Shown one piece after another: positions 5,516-12,910 of a stretch of 30,835 nucleotides of DNA (positions are counted from its first letter, which is position 1; each line of letters starts with the position of its first letter). The stretch spans positions 1 to 30,835 of IMG/VR virus record IMGVR_UViG_3300025889_000601. One strand, 5' to 3'. A program made the position numbers and the translations under genes. The DNA comes from a virus. The notes beneath the pieces were generated by a model. It saw nothing but the letters and a program-made list of their open reading frames with translations, did not search any database and was not told the origin of the DNA.

Positions 5516-6525
5516 GTCTTTAAATTTAGTCTCAACTGAGTCCGATAAGTAACTGAACCTTTGTCTCCAAAGTTAATGACACTTGCACCCATATTCAAAA
5601 TAGCCTTTTTAAGCCTGTTTTTAGCGTCTCTCGCCTCACTTTCGGCCTCTTTGGCAATGTCGTTAAGTCTTTCAACCTCTAACGCCATTTGATACATTAT
5701 TTCATCACCCTCTATGACCATCTCTTTTTCTCTGCGTTTTGCATAGTCGGATAGAAATGATTCGTATGGTTTGCTTTGTTCTTTGAAAAGTGTTTCAGGC
5801 TCGTATATGTACGCCTCGTTTATCTTCTCATCATCGGTGTCTAAATACGAAAGACCTCCTTTAGCCTCTACAATACGCTCATGAAACTCTTGTATTTGGG
5901 GATAAATCTTATTCCAAAAATTATCATTGCGCTCAATGACATGAACATTCCATTGATTAGAGTCTACTATTATACATAGAACACCGTAATTAAGCTCAAG
6001 CAACTGCATGTAGGCAGTCAACTGAACCAGGTAACTGGGGTTTATACCGTTTTCCCAAAGTCTAACTGCCTGGCCCGACTGGTATTTAATCTCCAGTACG
6101 CCGTAATCTTCTCTTCCCTGCAGTCTAACAATGCCATCAATGTTTGCATGAACCTCCGGAATGTTTTCGTTGAAGAAAGTGGCGTGTCGTTGCCGAACAA
6201 TATTTATCTCCTTCTTGTTTCTATAATTATCAAGGAACTCTTTAGGATTTTCTACGTTATAGTATTTGAACAAACTACGGATGTTTGATTCTAACTCTCT
6301 TCCCATCATCATGGGAACACTGTCAAAGTCACCCTTGTTATAGAGTCCAAGCTTTTCGTAGAACAATTCTATGTTTGACTTCCATCGGTTAAGACCAATG
6401 CAAGTTCCCACATCAGAGCCTCCTAAAGTGTTTAGCGATTTACGAAACTCCTCCCATTGTTTTCTTGTCATTTGGGAGGTATTTACGGCAGTAATGTGGC
6501 TCGGTAAAGATTTATTAGTCCACAT
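5512..6525 (-). CDS. YqaJ-type recombination exonuclease
   Basis: Lambda-exonuclease-fold nuclease that resects dsDNA ends for recombination. Signatures in order: LGGSDVGTCIGLNRW (34-48), MMGRELE (73-79), NIDG with D130, VLEIKYQSG with E145 and K147, and QLTAYM with Q168. The last 100 residues are a charged coiled coil and a small C-terminal domain. At 337 aa it has the normal length of phage YqaJ proteins. The pairing with an OB-fold gene (ATGA overlap) and a possible annealing/OB protein upstream fits a two-component recombination system. No RecT/Erf protein is evident in the window. Confidence 0.88.
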   Translation of the reverse strand: MWTNKSLPSHITAVNTSQMTRKQWEEFRKSLNTLGGSDVGTCIGLNRWKSNIELFYEKLGLYNKGDFDSVPMMMGRELESNIRSLFKYYNVENPKEFLDNYRNKKEINIVRQRHATFFNENIPEVHANIDGIVRLQGREDYGVLEIKYQSGQAVRLWENGINPSYLVQLTAYMQLLELNYGVLCIIVDSNQWNVHVIERNDNFWNKIYPQIQEFHERIVEAKGGLSYLDTDDEKINEAYIYEPETLFKEQSKPYESFLSDYAKRREKEMVIEGDEIMYQMALEVERLNDIAKEAESEARDAKNRLKKAILNMGASVINFGDKGSVTYRTQLRLNLKT

Positions 6526-6526
6526 A

Positions 6527-6940
6527 TCACTCCCCGCTTAAGACATAATGTTCCAATCGCTTTGCGTAATCAATGACATCTTCAACAACGCTTTGCCTAT
6601 TAGCAAAATATTCACTCGCACACTTAATACATGTTTGACGAATAATAGAAACGTCTTTGTTTGTCGTTGCAGTCACACTTGGTTGGGGGGCCGCCGCTGG
6701 GGGTTGAAAAAATGCGGAGGTTACTTGAGCTGTAGACATAGGCTGTTGCGTGGCAGACACGACTTTTGCTGTGCGTGCTTTTGGGTTTGTGATTTCTAAT
6801 GTAATAGACTCCCCTATTTGGTGAGGAAAGTTCTGCGTCTTTTTGTAAACAGAATACTTCTGGTTGTCAATGACGACTTCGTGTCTAAACATATCACGAA
6901 ATGGCTCGGAGTTTACCGACTGAATGATTCCACTAATCAT
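6527..6940 (-). CDS. Putative ssDNA-binding / recombination accessory protein (137 aa)
   Basis: Residues 1-60 form a small beta barrel-like domain (MISGIIQSVNSEPFRDMFRH ... GESITLEITNPKART). A P/A/Q-rich linker (65-93) follows, then a C-terminal helical segment starting KDVSIIRQTCIKCASEYF. The last pattern, (I)xRQxxxKxAxE, recurs at the C-terminus of many phage proteins next to exonucleases and SSBs. I infer a ssDNA-binding or annealing accessory role from layout and position one base upstream of the exonuclease; I cannot name the family with certainty. Confidence 0.55.
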   Translation of the reverse strand: MISGIIQSVNSEPFRDMFRHEVVIDNQKYSVYKKTQNFPHQIGESITLEITNPKARTAKVVSATQQPMSTAQVTSAFFQPPAAAPQPSVTATTNKDVSIIRQTCIKCASEYFANRQSVVEDVIDYAKRLEHYVLSGE

Positions 6941-7254
6941 TTCTTCTTGAATTTTAATTTGTAAAAAAGTGAATAATAAGTAGGCCTATCAACCCACTTA
7001 AGGTTGGAAATATGGTTGTTGGTTCGGTCTAAATCTTCATGCCAAATGCTTCCAAGAATTTTCCCCTTGGAATTAAACGCACTTAAGACAAGAACACAAA
7101 CCCTTCTCCAATAAAGTTTTCCGTTTCTTTTTAGTTGAACATGGGGATGCCCATGTCTATCTAATTGCTTAAGGATATACCCATATTTTTTGACATCGCC
7201 TTTCTCACTTATTAAGTAAGGAAAGTCGTATCCTTCAATAGGCTTCCATTCCAT
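6937..7254 (-). CDS. NUMOD4/HNH endonuclease (105 aa)
   Basis: The start MEWKPIEGYDFPYLISEKGDV is a NUMOD4 DNA-binding motif, followed by the usual GHPHVQLKRNGKLYWRRV strand pair and an HNH segment (WHEDLDRTNNHISNLKWV) with H72, N79/N80 and N84. The usual N or C before the first H is replaced by W. It is of normal size for free-standing phage HNH genes that behave like homing endonucleases. It is inserted within the recombination operon with 4-base overlaps on both sides, suggesting it is well settled there. Confidence 0.82.
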   Translation of the reverse strand: MEWKPIEGYDFPYLISEKGDVKKYGYILKQLDRHGHPHVQLKRNGKLYWRRVCVLVLSAFNSKGKILGSIWHEDLDRTNNHISNLKWVDRPTYYSLFYKLKFKKK

Positions 7255-7502
7255 TACAACAAATTTGTTAGGTCTTTCTTTGTGAATGGATAGCGTACTA
7301 TGATTTTGTGGTAGACTTCGTAGGGCAATCCCTTGCCTCCTGACTTGCCGTTAGCAAGTTTGTAAAGTCTATCACTACCAAGACCGCACTCTTTAGCGAT
7401 TGAAGGGATACCCATTCCTCGGTATCCCTCCTTCTCGCTAATCTTCTCGCAAACTTCTCTAATCGTTTGCTTAATTAAATCTTTTGTATCCATTAAATCC
7501 AT
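7254..7502 (-). CDS. Small helix-turn-helix protein (82 aa)
   Basis: Residues 30-52 (MGIPSIAKECGLGSDRLYKL) fit a helix-turn-helix, with a basic G/K-rich loop (NGKSGGKGLP) after it, and the rest is helical. This is the layout of a small phage DNA-binding regulator. Two starts are possible: ATG 7502 (10-base overlap) or ATG 7493 (exact TAATG overlap with the upstream stop). It is a candidate for the factor that reads the palindrome shared by the early promoters; that link is inference. Confidence 0.65.
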   Translation of the reverse strand: MDLMDTKDLIKQTIREVCEKISEKEGYRGMGIPSIAKECGLGSDRLYKLANGKSGGKGLPYEVYHKIIVRYPFTKKDLTNLL

Positions 7503-7864
7503 TTTACTTCCAAGAAATCATCTTCAATAAGACTCTTGACTTCTTCTTTGTTTAAATAAGCAACATGGGTTTCCACCATTCTCAACGGAATTTTGCAGTC
7601 CACCCAATCGGCTTCATCAACGCCAAGAATTATGGCGTTTCCAACGATAAGTGTTCCATCAAGTTTAAACCCTAAATTTCCGTCCTTAAGGCGGCCTTCT
7701 TCATCAATGATAAGGTCATGGTCGTTAGTCAATGGAATGCGTTCTACATAACTGCACCCTATGGCCTCGTAAAGTTCCTTAAGGAGGTATTGAGAATTGA
7801 GCAGAATCATGCTCACCTTTTGGTTGTTTGCATCTATAAAGATGCCGCGTGTGTAATTTGTCAT
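7493..7864 (-). CDS. DUF3846-like protein (123 aa)
   Basis: The order of features matches DUF3846 proteins of phages and plasmids: TRGIFIDANNQKVSMILL, LLKELYEAIGCSYVERIPL, DHDLIIDEEGRL, then IVGNAIILGVDEA with the family-typical GNAxxLG. The biochemical function of the family is unknown to me. It is the first gene downstream of one of the five palindrome promoters, whose -7 element lies 28 bases upstream of the ATG. Confidence 0.75.
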   Translation of the reverse strand: MTNYTRGIFIDANNQKVSMILLNSQYLLKELYEAIGCSYVERIPLTNDHDLIIDEEGRLKDGNLGFKLDGTLIVGNAIILGVDEADWVDCKIPLRMVETHVAYLNKEEVKSLIEDDFLEVKWI

Positions 7865-7891
7865 GCGATTGATAATTTAAATTTGATTGTG

Positions 7892-7922
7892 TAAAGATAA
7901 GGAATTATTCCGACTGCCCAAG
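7892..7922 (-). promoter_or_regulatory. Early promoter with spacer palindrome (P-D)
   Basis: On the minus strand: -33 CTTG (7922-7919), a 19-base spacer, -7 TATCTTTA (7899-7892). The spacer holds CGGAATAATTCCT, the palindrome seen at the same place in four other promoters. It overlaps the 3' end of the upstream 65-aa gene and drives the DUF3846-like gene. It matches the Bacteroidota consensus TTTG/TAnnTTTG at 10 of 12 informative or near-informative bases by eye. Confidence 0.7.
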
Positions 7923-8102
7923 TATAGTTTCCTTAAGAATCTTAAGTTCTTCTATATCGGTACTGCCTATGGCTAAAGCCAAGTGAATCATAAGGAAGGC
8001 ATCTCCTTCTACCTTAAGTTTGTCTTGATAGACTGCTCTATAAGTCTTATCATCAAGATATTGCTTACCATTTTTGCGGATTATTTTAACTGAAATCCCC
8101 AT
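7905..8102 (-). CDS. Small hypothetical protein (65 aa)
   Basis: The product (MGISVKIIRKNGKQYLDDK...) is a small alpha/beta protein with a helical, acidic end. The ATG lies within the last codons of the preceding gene (17-base overlap). No family is recognised. Confidence 0.6.
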   Translation of the reverse strand: MGISVKIIRKNGKQYLDDKTYRAVYQDKLKVEGDAFLMIHLALAIGSTDIEELKILKETILGQSE

Positions 8103-8247
8103 GGTCGTCGTATTGATTCATTTTAGACACCGCACTATAAAACCCTCGGTCTTTGCAAATGAACTTATGTTCAAGTGCGGCTTTTCCATAGCCTTGTGAT
8201 TTCATTCGGATATACATTTCAACAAGGTGTTTGTCGCGATTATTCAT
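8086..8247 (-). CDS. Small basic hypothetical protein (53 aa)
   Basis: The product (MNNRDKHLVEMYIRMKSQGY...) is basic and helical, with SQGYGKAALEHKF resembling a helix-turn-helix but too short to assert. Its ATG overlaps the stop of the upstream gene (ATGA) and its 3' end overlaps the next gene by 17 bases. It fills what would otherwise be a 141-base hole in the operon. Confidence 0.6.
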   Translation of the reverse strand: MNNRDKHLVEMYIRMKSQGYGKAALEHKFICKDRGFYSAVSKMNQYDDHGDFS

Positions 8248-8465
8248 GACCATTCTTCTTCTTGATTATACAATTCATAACGGATTTCCTTCGGGAGGTC
8301 GGAAACTTTAACAAAGTTGTAGATTTCATTGTCTATTTCCTTTGTGTCTTGCTCGGTAAACAAGAGTATATCATTTGTTGCACCCCATCTTTGTAAAGAT
8401 GTAGAACTGATTTCACCAATCTTATATGACATTACATACAAGTGGTCTAATTCATTCATTTCCAT
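8244..8465 (-). CDS. Small acidic hypothetical protein (73 aa)
   Basis: The product (MEMNELDHLYVMSYKIGEIS...) is acidic and probably alpha/beta. It starts four bases after the upstream stop; its TGA overlaps the next ATG. No family is recognised. Confidence 0.6.
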   Translation of the reverse strand: MEMNELDHLYVMSYKIGEISSTSLQRWGATNDILLFTEQDTKEIDNEIYNFVKVSDLPKEIRYELYNQEEEWS

Positions 8466-8469
8466 AACT

Positions 8470-8721
8470 TCAAGGATATAAAGTTGGTATTACATCGTAA
8501 TCATCATCGGTGAACTGAAAGAGGCTTCCGCCATCATTCCCTTCATCATCAGCAGACACAACGCAAAGCGTTCCATCGTTAAGTATGAAACAAATGGGGC
8601 GTTTATACCAACCCATGAGTTCCATCTCGGAGTCGTTAAGGTATCGCACTTCCACAATACGCTTTCCCACAAGGCTAACCCTTGCTTTTGCTGACCATTC
8701 ATTTAAGATTTGTTCTTTCAT
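8470..8721 (-). CDS. Small hypothetical protein (83 aa)
   Basis: A beta-rich acidic protein: residues 17-60 read GKRIVEVRYLN, WYKRPICFILNDGTLCVVSADDE, like a small half-barrel, followed by an acidic tail. The leader CAAATTTGAATT before the ATG is of the A/T-rich type. It is the first gene after an 84-base gap with a strong hairpin, so it may have its own transcript. No family is recognised. Confidence 0.65.
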   Translation of the reverse strand: MKEQILNEWSAKARVSLVGKRIVEVRYLNDSEMELMGWYKRPICFILNDGTLCVVSADDEGNDGGSLFQFTDDDYDVIPTLYP

Positions 8722-8744
8722 AATTCAAATTTGTTTTTAAAGAA

Positions 8745-8765
8745 GGGGGGTGCGCTACTCCCCCC
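8745..8765. other. G6/C6 hairpin between early genes
   Basis: GGGGGG-TGCGCTACT-CCCCCC can form a 6-bp all-GC stem in a gap between two minus-strand genes. In neither direction is it followed by a clean T-tract, so it is not a standard terminator. It could mark an RNA processing or stability site downstream of the 52-aa gene, or part of the leader of the 83-aa gene. Confidence 0.45.
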
Positions 8766-8805
8766 ATGTTGTCTAACAAAATAACCTAATCATCAGCGCA
8801 TTATC

Positions 8806-8964
8806 TTACTTCAAAAGATTATTCAAACTTTCGTTTGCTAATCTGCAAAATCGTTCCGCATCGTCTTTGTTGTTAAAACATCGGTATACACTCGCATCTT
8901 CACCACTATCATCAACTATGTAATAGAGGTCTACGGATTCATCGTAGTCTATTTTAAACTTCAT
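8806..8964 (-). CDS. Small acidic hypothetical protein (52 aa)
   Basis: The product (MKFKIDYDESVDLYYIVDDS...) reads as two strands and a helix (NNKDDAERFCRLANESL), a compact beta-beta-alpha layout with two cysteines. Its ATG overlaps the upstream TGA (GAATGAAG). No family is recognised, but the composition and the overlap support a real gene. Confidence 0.6.
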   Translation of the reverse strand: MKFKIDYDESVDLYYIVDDSGEDASVYRCFNNKDDAERFCRLANESLNNLLK

Positions 8965-9203
8965 TCAAATAAATCTTCGGGGTTAGGAAAGTTTCCTCTT
9001 CGTTGCGCAAGAATGACATCATCACTATATGCCCTTAACCACTCTCGGCCTTTAGACGCAAGTGCTTCATTCTCCATGTAGACTTCTTCGTTAAGAAGCA
9101 TGAGAGCGTGCTTGTATCTTAAGTACGCCCATAGATATTTGTCATAAGCCCTTGGGCTTATGATTCGGTATAATCCTCTGCGGATAGATTTTAATAGATT
9201 CAT
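8961..9203 (-). CDS. Hypothetical protein (80 aa)
   Basis: A basic, helical N-terminal part (MNLLKSIRRGLYRIISPRAYDKYLW) and an acidic C-terminal end. The gene contains a 9-bp perfect inverted repeat with a 2-base loop (CATAAGCCC-TT-GGGCTTATG, 9143-9162) in the codons for ISPRAYD. No family is recognised. Confidence 0.65.
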   Translation of the reverse strand: MNLLKSIRRGLYRIISPRAYDKYLWAYLRYKHALMLLNEEVYMENEALASKGREWLRAYSDDVILAQRRGNFPNPEDLFE

Positions 9204-9215
9204 TGTTCAATAGAT

Positions 9216-9737
9216 TTAATCTTCACACACAATAAGCGATTCAGTTTCGGAGTCTAAAGTGTCTATGAAATCTTCATCAACAAACTCATAGTCTGCTTTA
9301 TCCCAAGCATACTCTCTTCTATCATCATCAGTCATTTGTTCCCATAAATATTTTGGAATCTTTATTTCATCCTCAAACCACCTTCTTACTGATACAAGTT
9401 CGCTATGCTTAAATTCTATTGTGAGTATTTGTAGGTCTTTATCGCAACAAGGACAATAGTCATTGGCGTGCGATAGTCCTCCATCTCCAAAGGTTGCTCT
9501 AAACGGAATGACTTGTAGTTCACAATTCTCACATAGTGTTGTGTATACGCTTTCTAATCTATAATTCAAGTAAACTCCTTCGTTACCGCAAACACCTAAT
9601 ATTTCATTCTTTAGGGTTATCAATTCATCGCCTTGCTCTTTACTGAAAATCCCTTTTTTAAATTGTCGCGACTTGTCTGCAAGTGTTTTCTTTACTGAAT
9701 TGAAAACTACTTTCATTAGTTTATGCTCGTATGCCAT
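9216..9737 (-). CDS. Zinc-ribbon hypothetical protein (173 aa)
   Basis: A central zinc ribbon is visible: C69/C72 (CENC) and C94/C97 (CPCC) separated by a beta-rich loop. The N-terminal 60 residues are helical and basic; the C-terminal 50 are very acidic, with a probable helix (WEQMTDDDRREYAWDKADYEF). The ATG forms a TAATG overlap with the upstream gene. The ribbon suggests nucleic acid or protein binding. No family is recognised. Confidence 0.65.
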   Translation of the reverse strand: MAYEHKLMKVVFNSVKKTLADKSRQFKKGIFSKEQGDELITLKNEILGVCGNEGVYLNYRLESVYTTLCENCELQVIPFRATFGDGGLSHANDYCPCCDKDLQILTIEFKHSELVSVRRWFEDEIKIPKYLWEQMTDDDRREYAWDKADYEFVDEDFIDTLDSETESLIVCED

Positions 9738-10213
9738 TACAATCCAAGTTTAGACTTAAGTAAATCACTGCTGACCAAATCAATATTCTCTTCAAGCTCT
9801 TGAATGTCTTTCTTGTGTTGAGCATCAATCACCATGTCTACGCCAATGACAAAAGTTATGTTCACAAGAAAGGTTCTGCGCAATGCTTCCTCGTAACTGA
9901 CATCTTCGTTGTTTATTGCCGCCCCATAAGAATTAACTATCAGTTGAGCGTAGCCATCGGATAGCATTACCTTTGACATGATGTTTGGATTCTCAATAAA
10001 GTCAAGGTGCTTCATCTTAAAGATGTGTTCAAATAGTTGAGCATGGGTGAGCATGGAATGCGGCAATAAACTTCTGTAGTCGTCTTTATTCTCATCGCTT
10101 TCATCTTGTGCTAACTCGTTTACTAACTTGGTAAGCATCATGCCGAATGCGGCATAGAAAGCCTTCTGCTCGTTGTTCTCAAGGGATTCAAGAAAATTTG
10201 CTAACTCATTCAT
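9737..10213 (-). CDS. Helical hypothetical protein (158 aa)
   Basis: Predominantly alpha-helical and acidic, soluble, without a signal peptide. A palindrome promoter ends 31 bases upstream of the ATG, so this gene heads its own transcript covering the genes down to at least 8.8 kb. It sits next to the AAA+/DUF7192 pair but is on a separate promoter. No family is recognised. Confidence 0.65.
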   Translation of the reverse strand: MNELANFLESLENNEQKAFYAAFGMMLTKLVNELAQDESDENKDDYRSLLPHSMLTHAQLFEHIFKMKHLDFIENPNIMSKVMLSDGYAQLIVNSYGAAINNEDVSYEEALRRTFLVNITFVIGVDMVIDAQHKKDIQELEENIDLVSSDLLKSKLGL

Positions 10214-10243
10214 GTTGTTTTAATTAAAGGATTAAGGATAGGA

Positions 10244-10274
10244 TTAAGTTACGGAAAAATTCCAATGTTCCAAA
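10244..10274 (-). promoter_or_regulatory. Early promoter with spacer palindrome (P-E)
   Basis: On the minus strand: -33 TTTG (10274-10271), a 19-base spacer, -7 TAACTTAA (10251-10244). The spacer contains TGGAATTTTTCCG, one base from a perfect CGGAA-N3-TTCCG. It drives the 158-aa gene, whose ATG is at 10213. It also lies directly behind the 3' end of the 73-aa membrane protein gene. Confidence 0.7.
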
Positions 10275-10496
10275 TTATTTTTTAAGAAACATTTTTCTAC
10301 AATAGATATATATAGCAAGAAGGGAAACACCATTAAGAACATTCTTGGTAGTGTCCACGCTTCGTTGGTCTACTTTGACCACCTTATGGTGCTTGGCATT
10401 TGCTACGGCATTGTCTACGAATCTCTTACAAGATTCAACACCGAACAAAGCCAAGACCACAATAGTCCAAAGGGGCAGTTTGTTAAAGGATTTCAT
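10275..10496 (-). CDS. Small membrane protein (73 aa)
   Basis: One clear hydrophobic segment near the N-terminus (LPLWTIVVLALFGVESC, residues 7-23), a basic middle, and a second moderately hydrophobic stretch (VLNGVSLLAIYIYC, 53-66), so one or two membrane spans. It overlaps the DUF7192-like gene by 14 bases and so is probably translated with the AAA+ set. Function unknown. Confidence 0.65.
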   Translation of the reverse strand: MKSFNKLPLWTIVVLALFGVESCKRFVDNAVANAKHHKVVKVDQRSVDTTKNVLNGVSLLAIYIYCRKMFLKK

Positions 10497-11349
10497 TTAC
10501 TTGGTCAAGTATTTTCTGCGCACTCTTAACGCAGTCATCAATGGTGTATAGTTCAAGGTCGGATGCGGAAGGGATGTGTATCACATTTGTGCGCCCATAG
10601 ATTTCTTTAATGGCGTGTATCCCTGCAAGGTCGGCCTGCCTTGTAGACTTACCATAGCCGTCATCTACCCAACCCCATCGGTAATAGTCATAGGACTGGT
10701 CTCGGTTCTCCGCAAGGCCGAACCAAAGTCTACGGAAGGAAGATGGGTGCATCATGCCGCCCAACTTGTGTACTTGAAGTCGTTCATTGAAACGCTTAAG
10801 TGGCACAAGGCAAGTGTAGAACGACAAGCCTTTGTCAAGGTTTGGAAAGTAACCCTTAACATTTGCGCTTTGAACCCAAATGATTTCCGTTTGGATGTTA
10901 GACTTTGCACACAATTCAGCTATTGCTGAAAGCATGGCGGCCTTGTTAAAGAAGATGTTCGTTTCAACACCCGCATTCTCACCGATATTGATGGCAAGGG
11001 TAACTCGTTTAGACTTTTCACTCTTGCGCTTCCAGGACTTAAGTGTCTTGGGTAAGCCCATCGTGTATCGGTCTATGGAAAGTTTACCGCTTGTGTCTGC
11101 GAATACTCTTCGCATCTTAACACCATTGGCTCTGCCAATTATATTCTTGGCAAGACCTTGCATCTTTTCGGGACTCCAACCATTGGTTGCTACATCGGTT
11201 GCTTCTTCAAAGGTTTTTGTTCCCGTAAAGTCCTCTTTATTCCTATGGCTTGACCTTGTGCGACTGCTACTGCGAATACATTGTTCAATGTATTCTCTTG
11301 GGTGACTAAACTCCATGACTGCATTGTCTTGAATGATATGTGATTTCAT
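10483..11349 (-). CDS. DUF7192-like protein, partner of AAA+ ATPase
   Basis: The order of motifs matches DUF7192 proteins of phages as I know them. An N-terminal EFSHPREYIEQ is followed by FTGTKTFEEATDVATNGW, then VFADTSGKLSIDRYTMGLPKT. A Rossmann-like half (KRVTLAINIGENAGVETNIFFNKAAM, then LCAKSNIQTEIIWVQSA) looks von Willebrand A-like, with no clear MIDAS DxSxS. The next gene upstream is a MoxR-like AAA+ ATPase; in cellular MoxR/CobST systems the ATPase works with a vWA protein. The pairing therefore suggests an ATP-driven remodelling or metal-insertion complex with an unknown target. Confidence 0.7.
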   Translation of the reverse strand: MKSHIIQDNAVMEFSHPREYIEQCIRSSSRTRSSHRNKEDFTGTKTFEEATDVATNGWSPEKMQGLAKNIIGRANGVKMRRVFADTSGKLSIDRYTMGLPKTLKSWKRKSEKSKRVTLAINIGENAGVETNIFFNKAAMLSAIAELCAKSNIQTEIIWVQSANVKGYFPNLDKGLSFYTCLVPLKRFNERLQVHKLGGMMHPSSFRRLWFGLAENRDQSYDYYRWGWVDDGYGKSTRQADLAGIHAIKEIYGRTNVIHIPSASDLELYTIDDCVKSAQKILDQVNEIL

Positions 11350-11373
11350 GATTAGGATATTTAAGTGTTAGAC

Positions 11374-12813
11374 TTATTGCTCAACAATTACATTGGCTTT
11401 CTCACAAAGGGTGCGGATGTCATTGTCATCAAGACCTTTGAACACAAGACTATCAAGAACTTGCTTGACGGATAGACCTTGAGCGAATAGGAACGGCCCG
11501 AACAATGCGGCTCGTGGGGAGATAATAATCTCCATGGCCAACTTGGTGGCGGCTTTAGACAAGGACTCAACAATGTCTACAAAGGCCGTGTGGTTAGGTC
11601 GTGAAGCACGAACCCCATCCCAATCGTAATCCCAATACATAGTTTGGAAGCGGTCTTTAGTCGCGCCATCTAAAGGGTTACGACCAACATACAAGCCATC
11701 TGCGCCATTGCCAAAGGTATTGGCTGCTGCTATAAGCACGAAGTCGGGGTGTCGGTCAACGACCTTGTCGGGGAAGGCCGCCATCGGACTGCTGATTGCG
11801 GCATTCAAGGCCGTAAGAGCATTGGGGTTGGAAGCATCTAATTCATCAAGAAGGAACACACCACCGAACTCATACATCTTACGGAAGTCAGTAGACTTGT
11901 AAAGTTTATCAATGGGGCTGATAAACCCAAAGCCTTCGCTACGCTCGGACTCTTCGTTCATAGACATCATCGCATACTTATCTCGCCAATCATCACCGAA
12001 TAGGTGTTGTGCTATAAGTCGGGATGCGGTGGTCTTACCACTACCTGCTGGGCCAACCAGCATGGGGTATAGACCATCTTGGTCTACGGATTGTGCTTCC
12101 TTAACGGCTCGGCATCTTGCTAACAATTCTTGGAATAGTGGATGCTCTCGTTTCTCGCCTAACTTAACGACCTTCGGTTGTCCTTCGGGTATCTTAAGTT
12201 CCTCTTCAACCTCTTCCATCTGCTCTTCAACACAAGATAACTTATCAGTTATATCTTGAACCATGTCCTTAATTCCATCTCGTTCTTGCGTTGCCTCATC
12301 TAAATCAGCAAGTAGTTCATCAACCAAGTCGGATAAAGTTTCTTCAAGACCTTTCTCCTTGATAGCATCAATCTTGCTTTGTTGCTCTTGAATCTGCTTC
12401 TCAAGGGCATCCATCTTCGCTTCAAGGGAAGATTTCTCTTCAGTAAAGGACTCTTTCGCATCCTTAAGTTCTTGCAATTTCTCGGTTAGTTCTTGCTTTG
12501 ATGGGTTGCCTGATAGTTTAGTCATTTCGGGTGAGGGATTTGGGTTAGTTGAATCGGATTTGCTATGGTCTTTAGTAGACTCTTGTTGTGTGTCAAGCCA
12601 TTGGCTTAAAGAATACTTATCACCGCCATGGGTATAGACCATGATTGTGGCTTTGTTCTTCTCGGCTCTTGCTATGGCTTGTTCCTTGGTCAGTCGGCCC
12701 TTGGCCTCGTGGAGTTTAGACGAGCGCATGGCCTCGTCAAGGTTGGAGGAATAGAATGTTTGGCCATCTGCCCTAACAACGCAGAAGTCCTTGATTTTGA
12801 GTGATTTGCTCAT
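11374..12813 (-). CDS. MoxR/CobS-like AAA+ ATPase with coiled coil
   Basis: Residues 1-75 are a small domain unlike known families, 78-105 a low-complexity linker and 106-210 a long acidic coiled coil. The AAA+ core is at 215-479: Walker A GPAGSGKTT (254-262), Walker B FLLDELDA (320-327), sensor 1 AAANT with N365, and arginine finger R388 in TKDRF. The core belongs with the MoxR/CobS type that remodels partner proteins in a ring. It has its own palindrome promoter 34 bases upstream and is followed by the DUF7192-like gene after 24 bases. The long coiled coil may dock the partner or form filaments. Confidence 0.85.
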   Translation of the reverse strand: MSKSLKIKDFCVVRADGQTFYSSNLDEAMRSSKLHEAKGRLTKEQAIARAEKNKATIMVYTHGGDKYSLSQWLDTQQESTKDHSKSDSTNPNPSPEMTKLSGNPSKQELTEKLQELKDAKESFTEEKSSLEAKMDALEKQIQEQQSKIDAIKEKGLEETLSDLVDELLADLDEATQERDGIKDMVQDITDKLSCVEEQMEEVEEELKIPEGQPKVVKLGEKREHPLFQELLARCRAVKEAQSVDQDGLYPMLVGPAGSGKTTASRLIAQHLFGDDWRDKYAMMSMNEESERSEGFGFISPIDKLYKSTDFRKMYEFGGVFLLDELDASNPNALTALNAAISSPMAAFPDKVVDRHPDFVLIAAANTFGNGADGLYVGRNPLDGATKDRFQTMYWDYDWDGVRASRPNHTAFVDIVESLSKAATKLAMEIIISPRAALFGPFLFAQGLSVKQVLDSLVFKGLDDNDIRTLCEKANVIVEQ

Positions 12814-12846
12814 GTTTTTGTATTTAAGAATTAGGATTAAGGATTA

Positions 12847-12877
12847 CAATAGTACGGAATATTTCCGATATTCCAAG
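12847..12877 (-). promoter_or_regulatory. Early promoter with spacer palindrome (P-B)
   Basis: On the minus strand: -33 CTTG (12877-12874), a 19-base spacer, -7 TACTATTG (12854-12847). The spacer holds CGGAAATATTCCG. It drives the AAA+ ATPase gene (ATG 12813). The -7 differs from TAnnTTTG at one base. Confidence 0.72.
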
Positions 12878-12910
12878 GGGGGAGAATTGATTGTGTTCAT
12901 ATAAGGGATA

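Noticed and set aside
8490-8702. Minus-strand frame overlapping the 83-aa gene
   Set aside because: Almost fully inside the 83-aa gene in another frame, without leader.
10576-11305. Two plus-strand frames (117 and 141 codons) opposite the DUF7192-like gene
   Set aside because: Both are antisense to a recognisable gene with good leader and overlap context.
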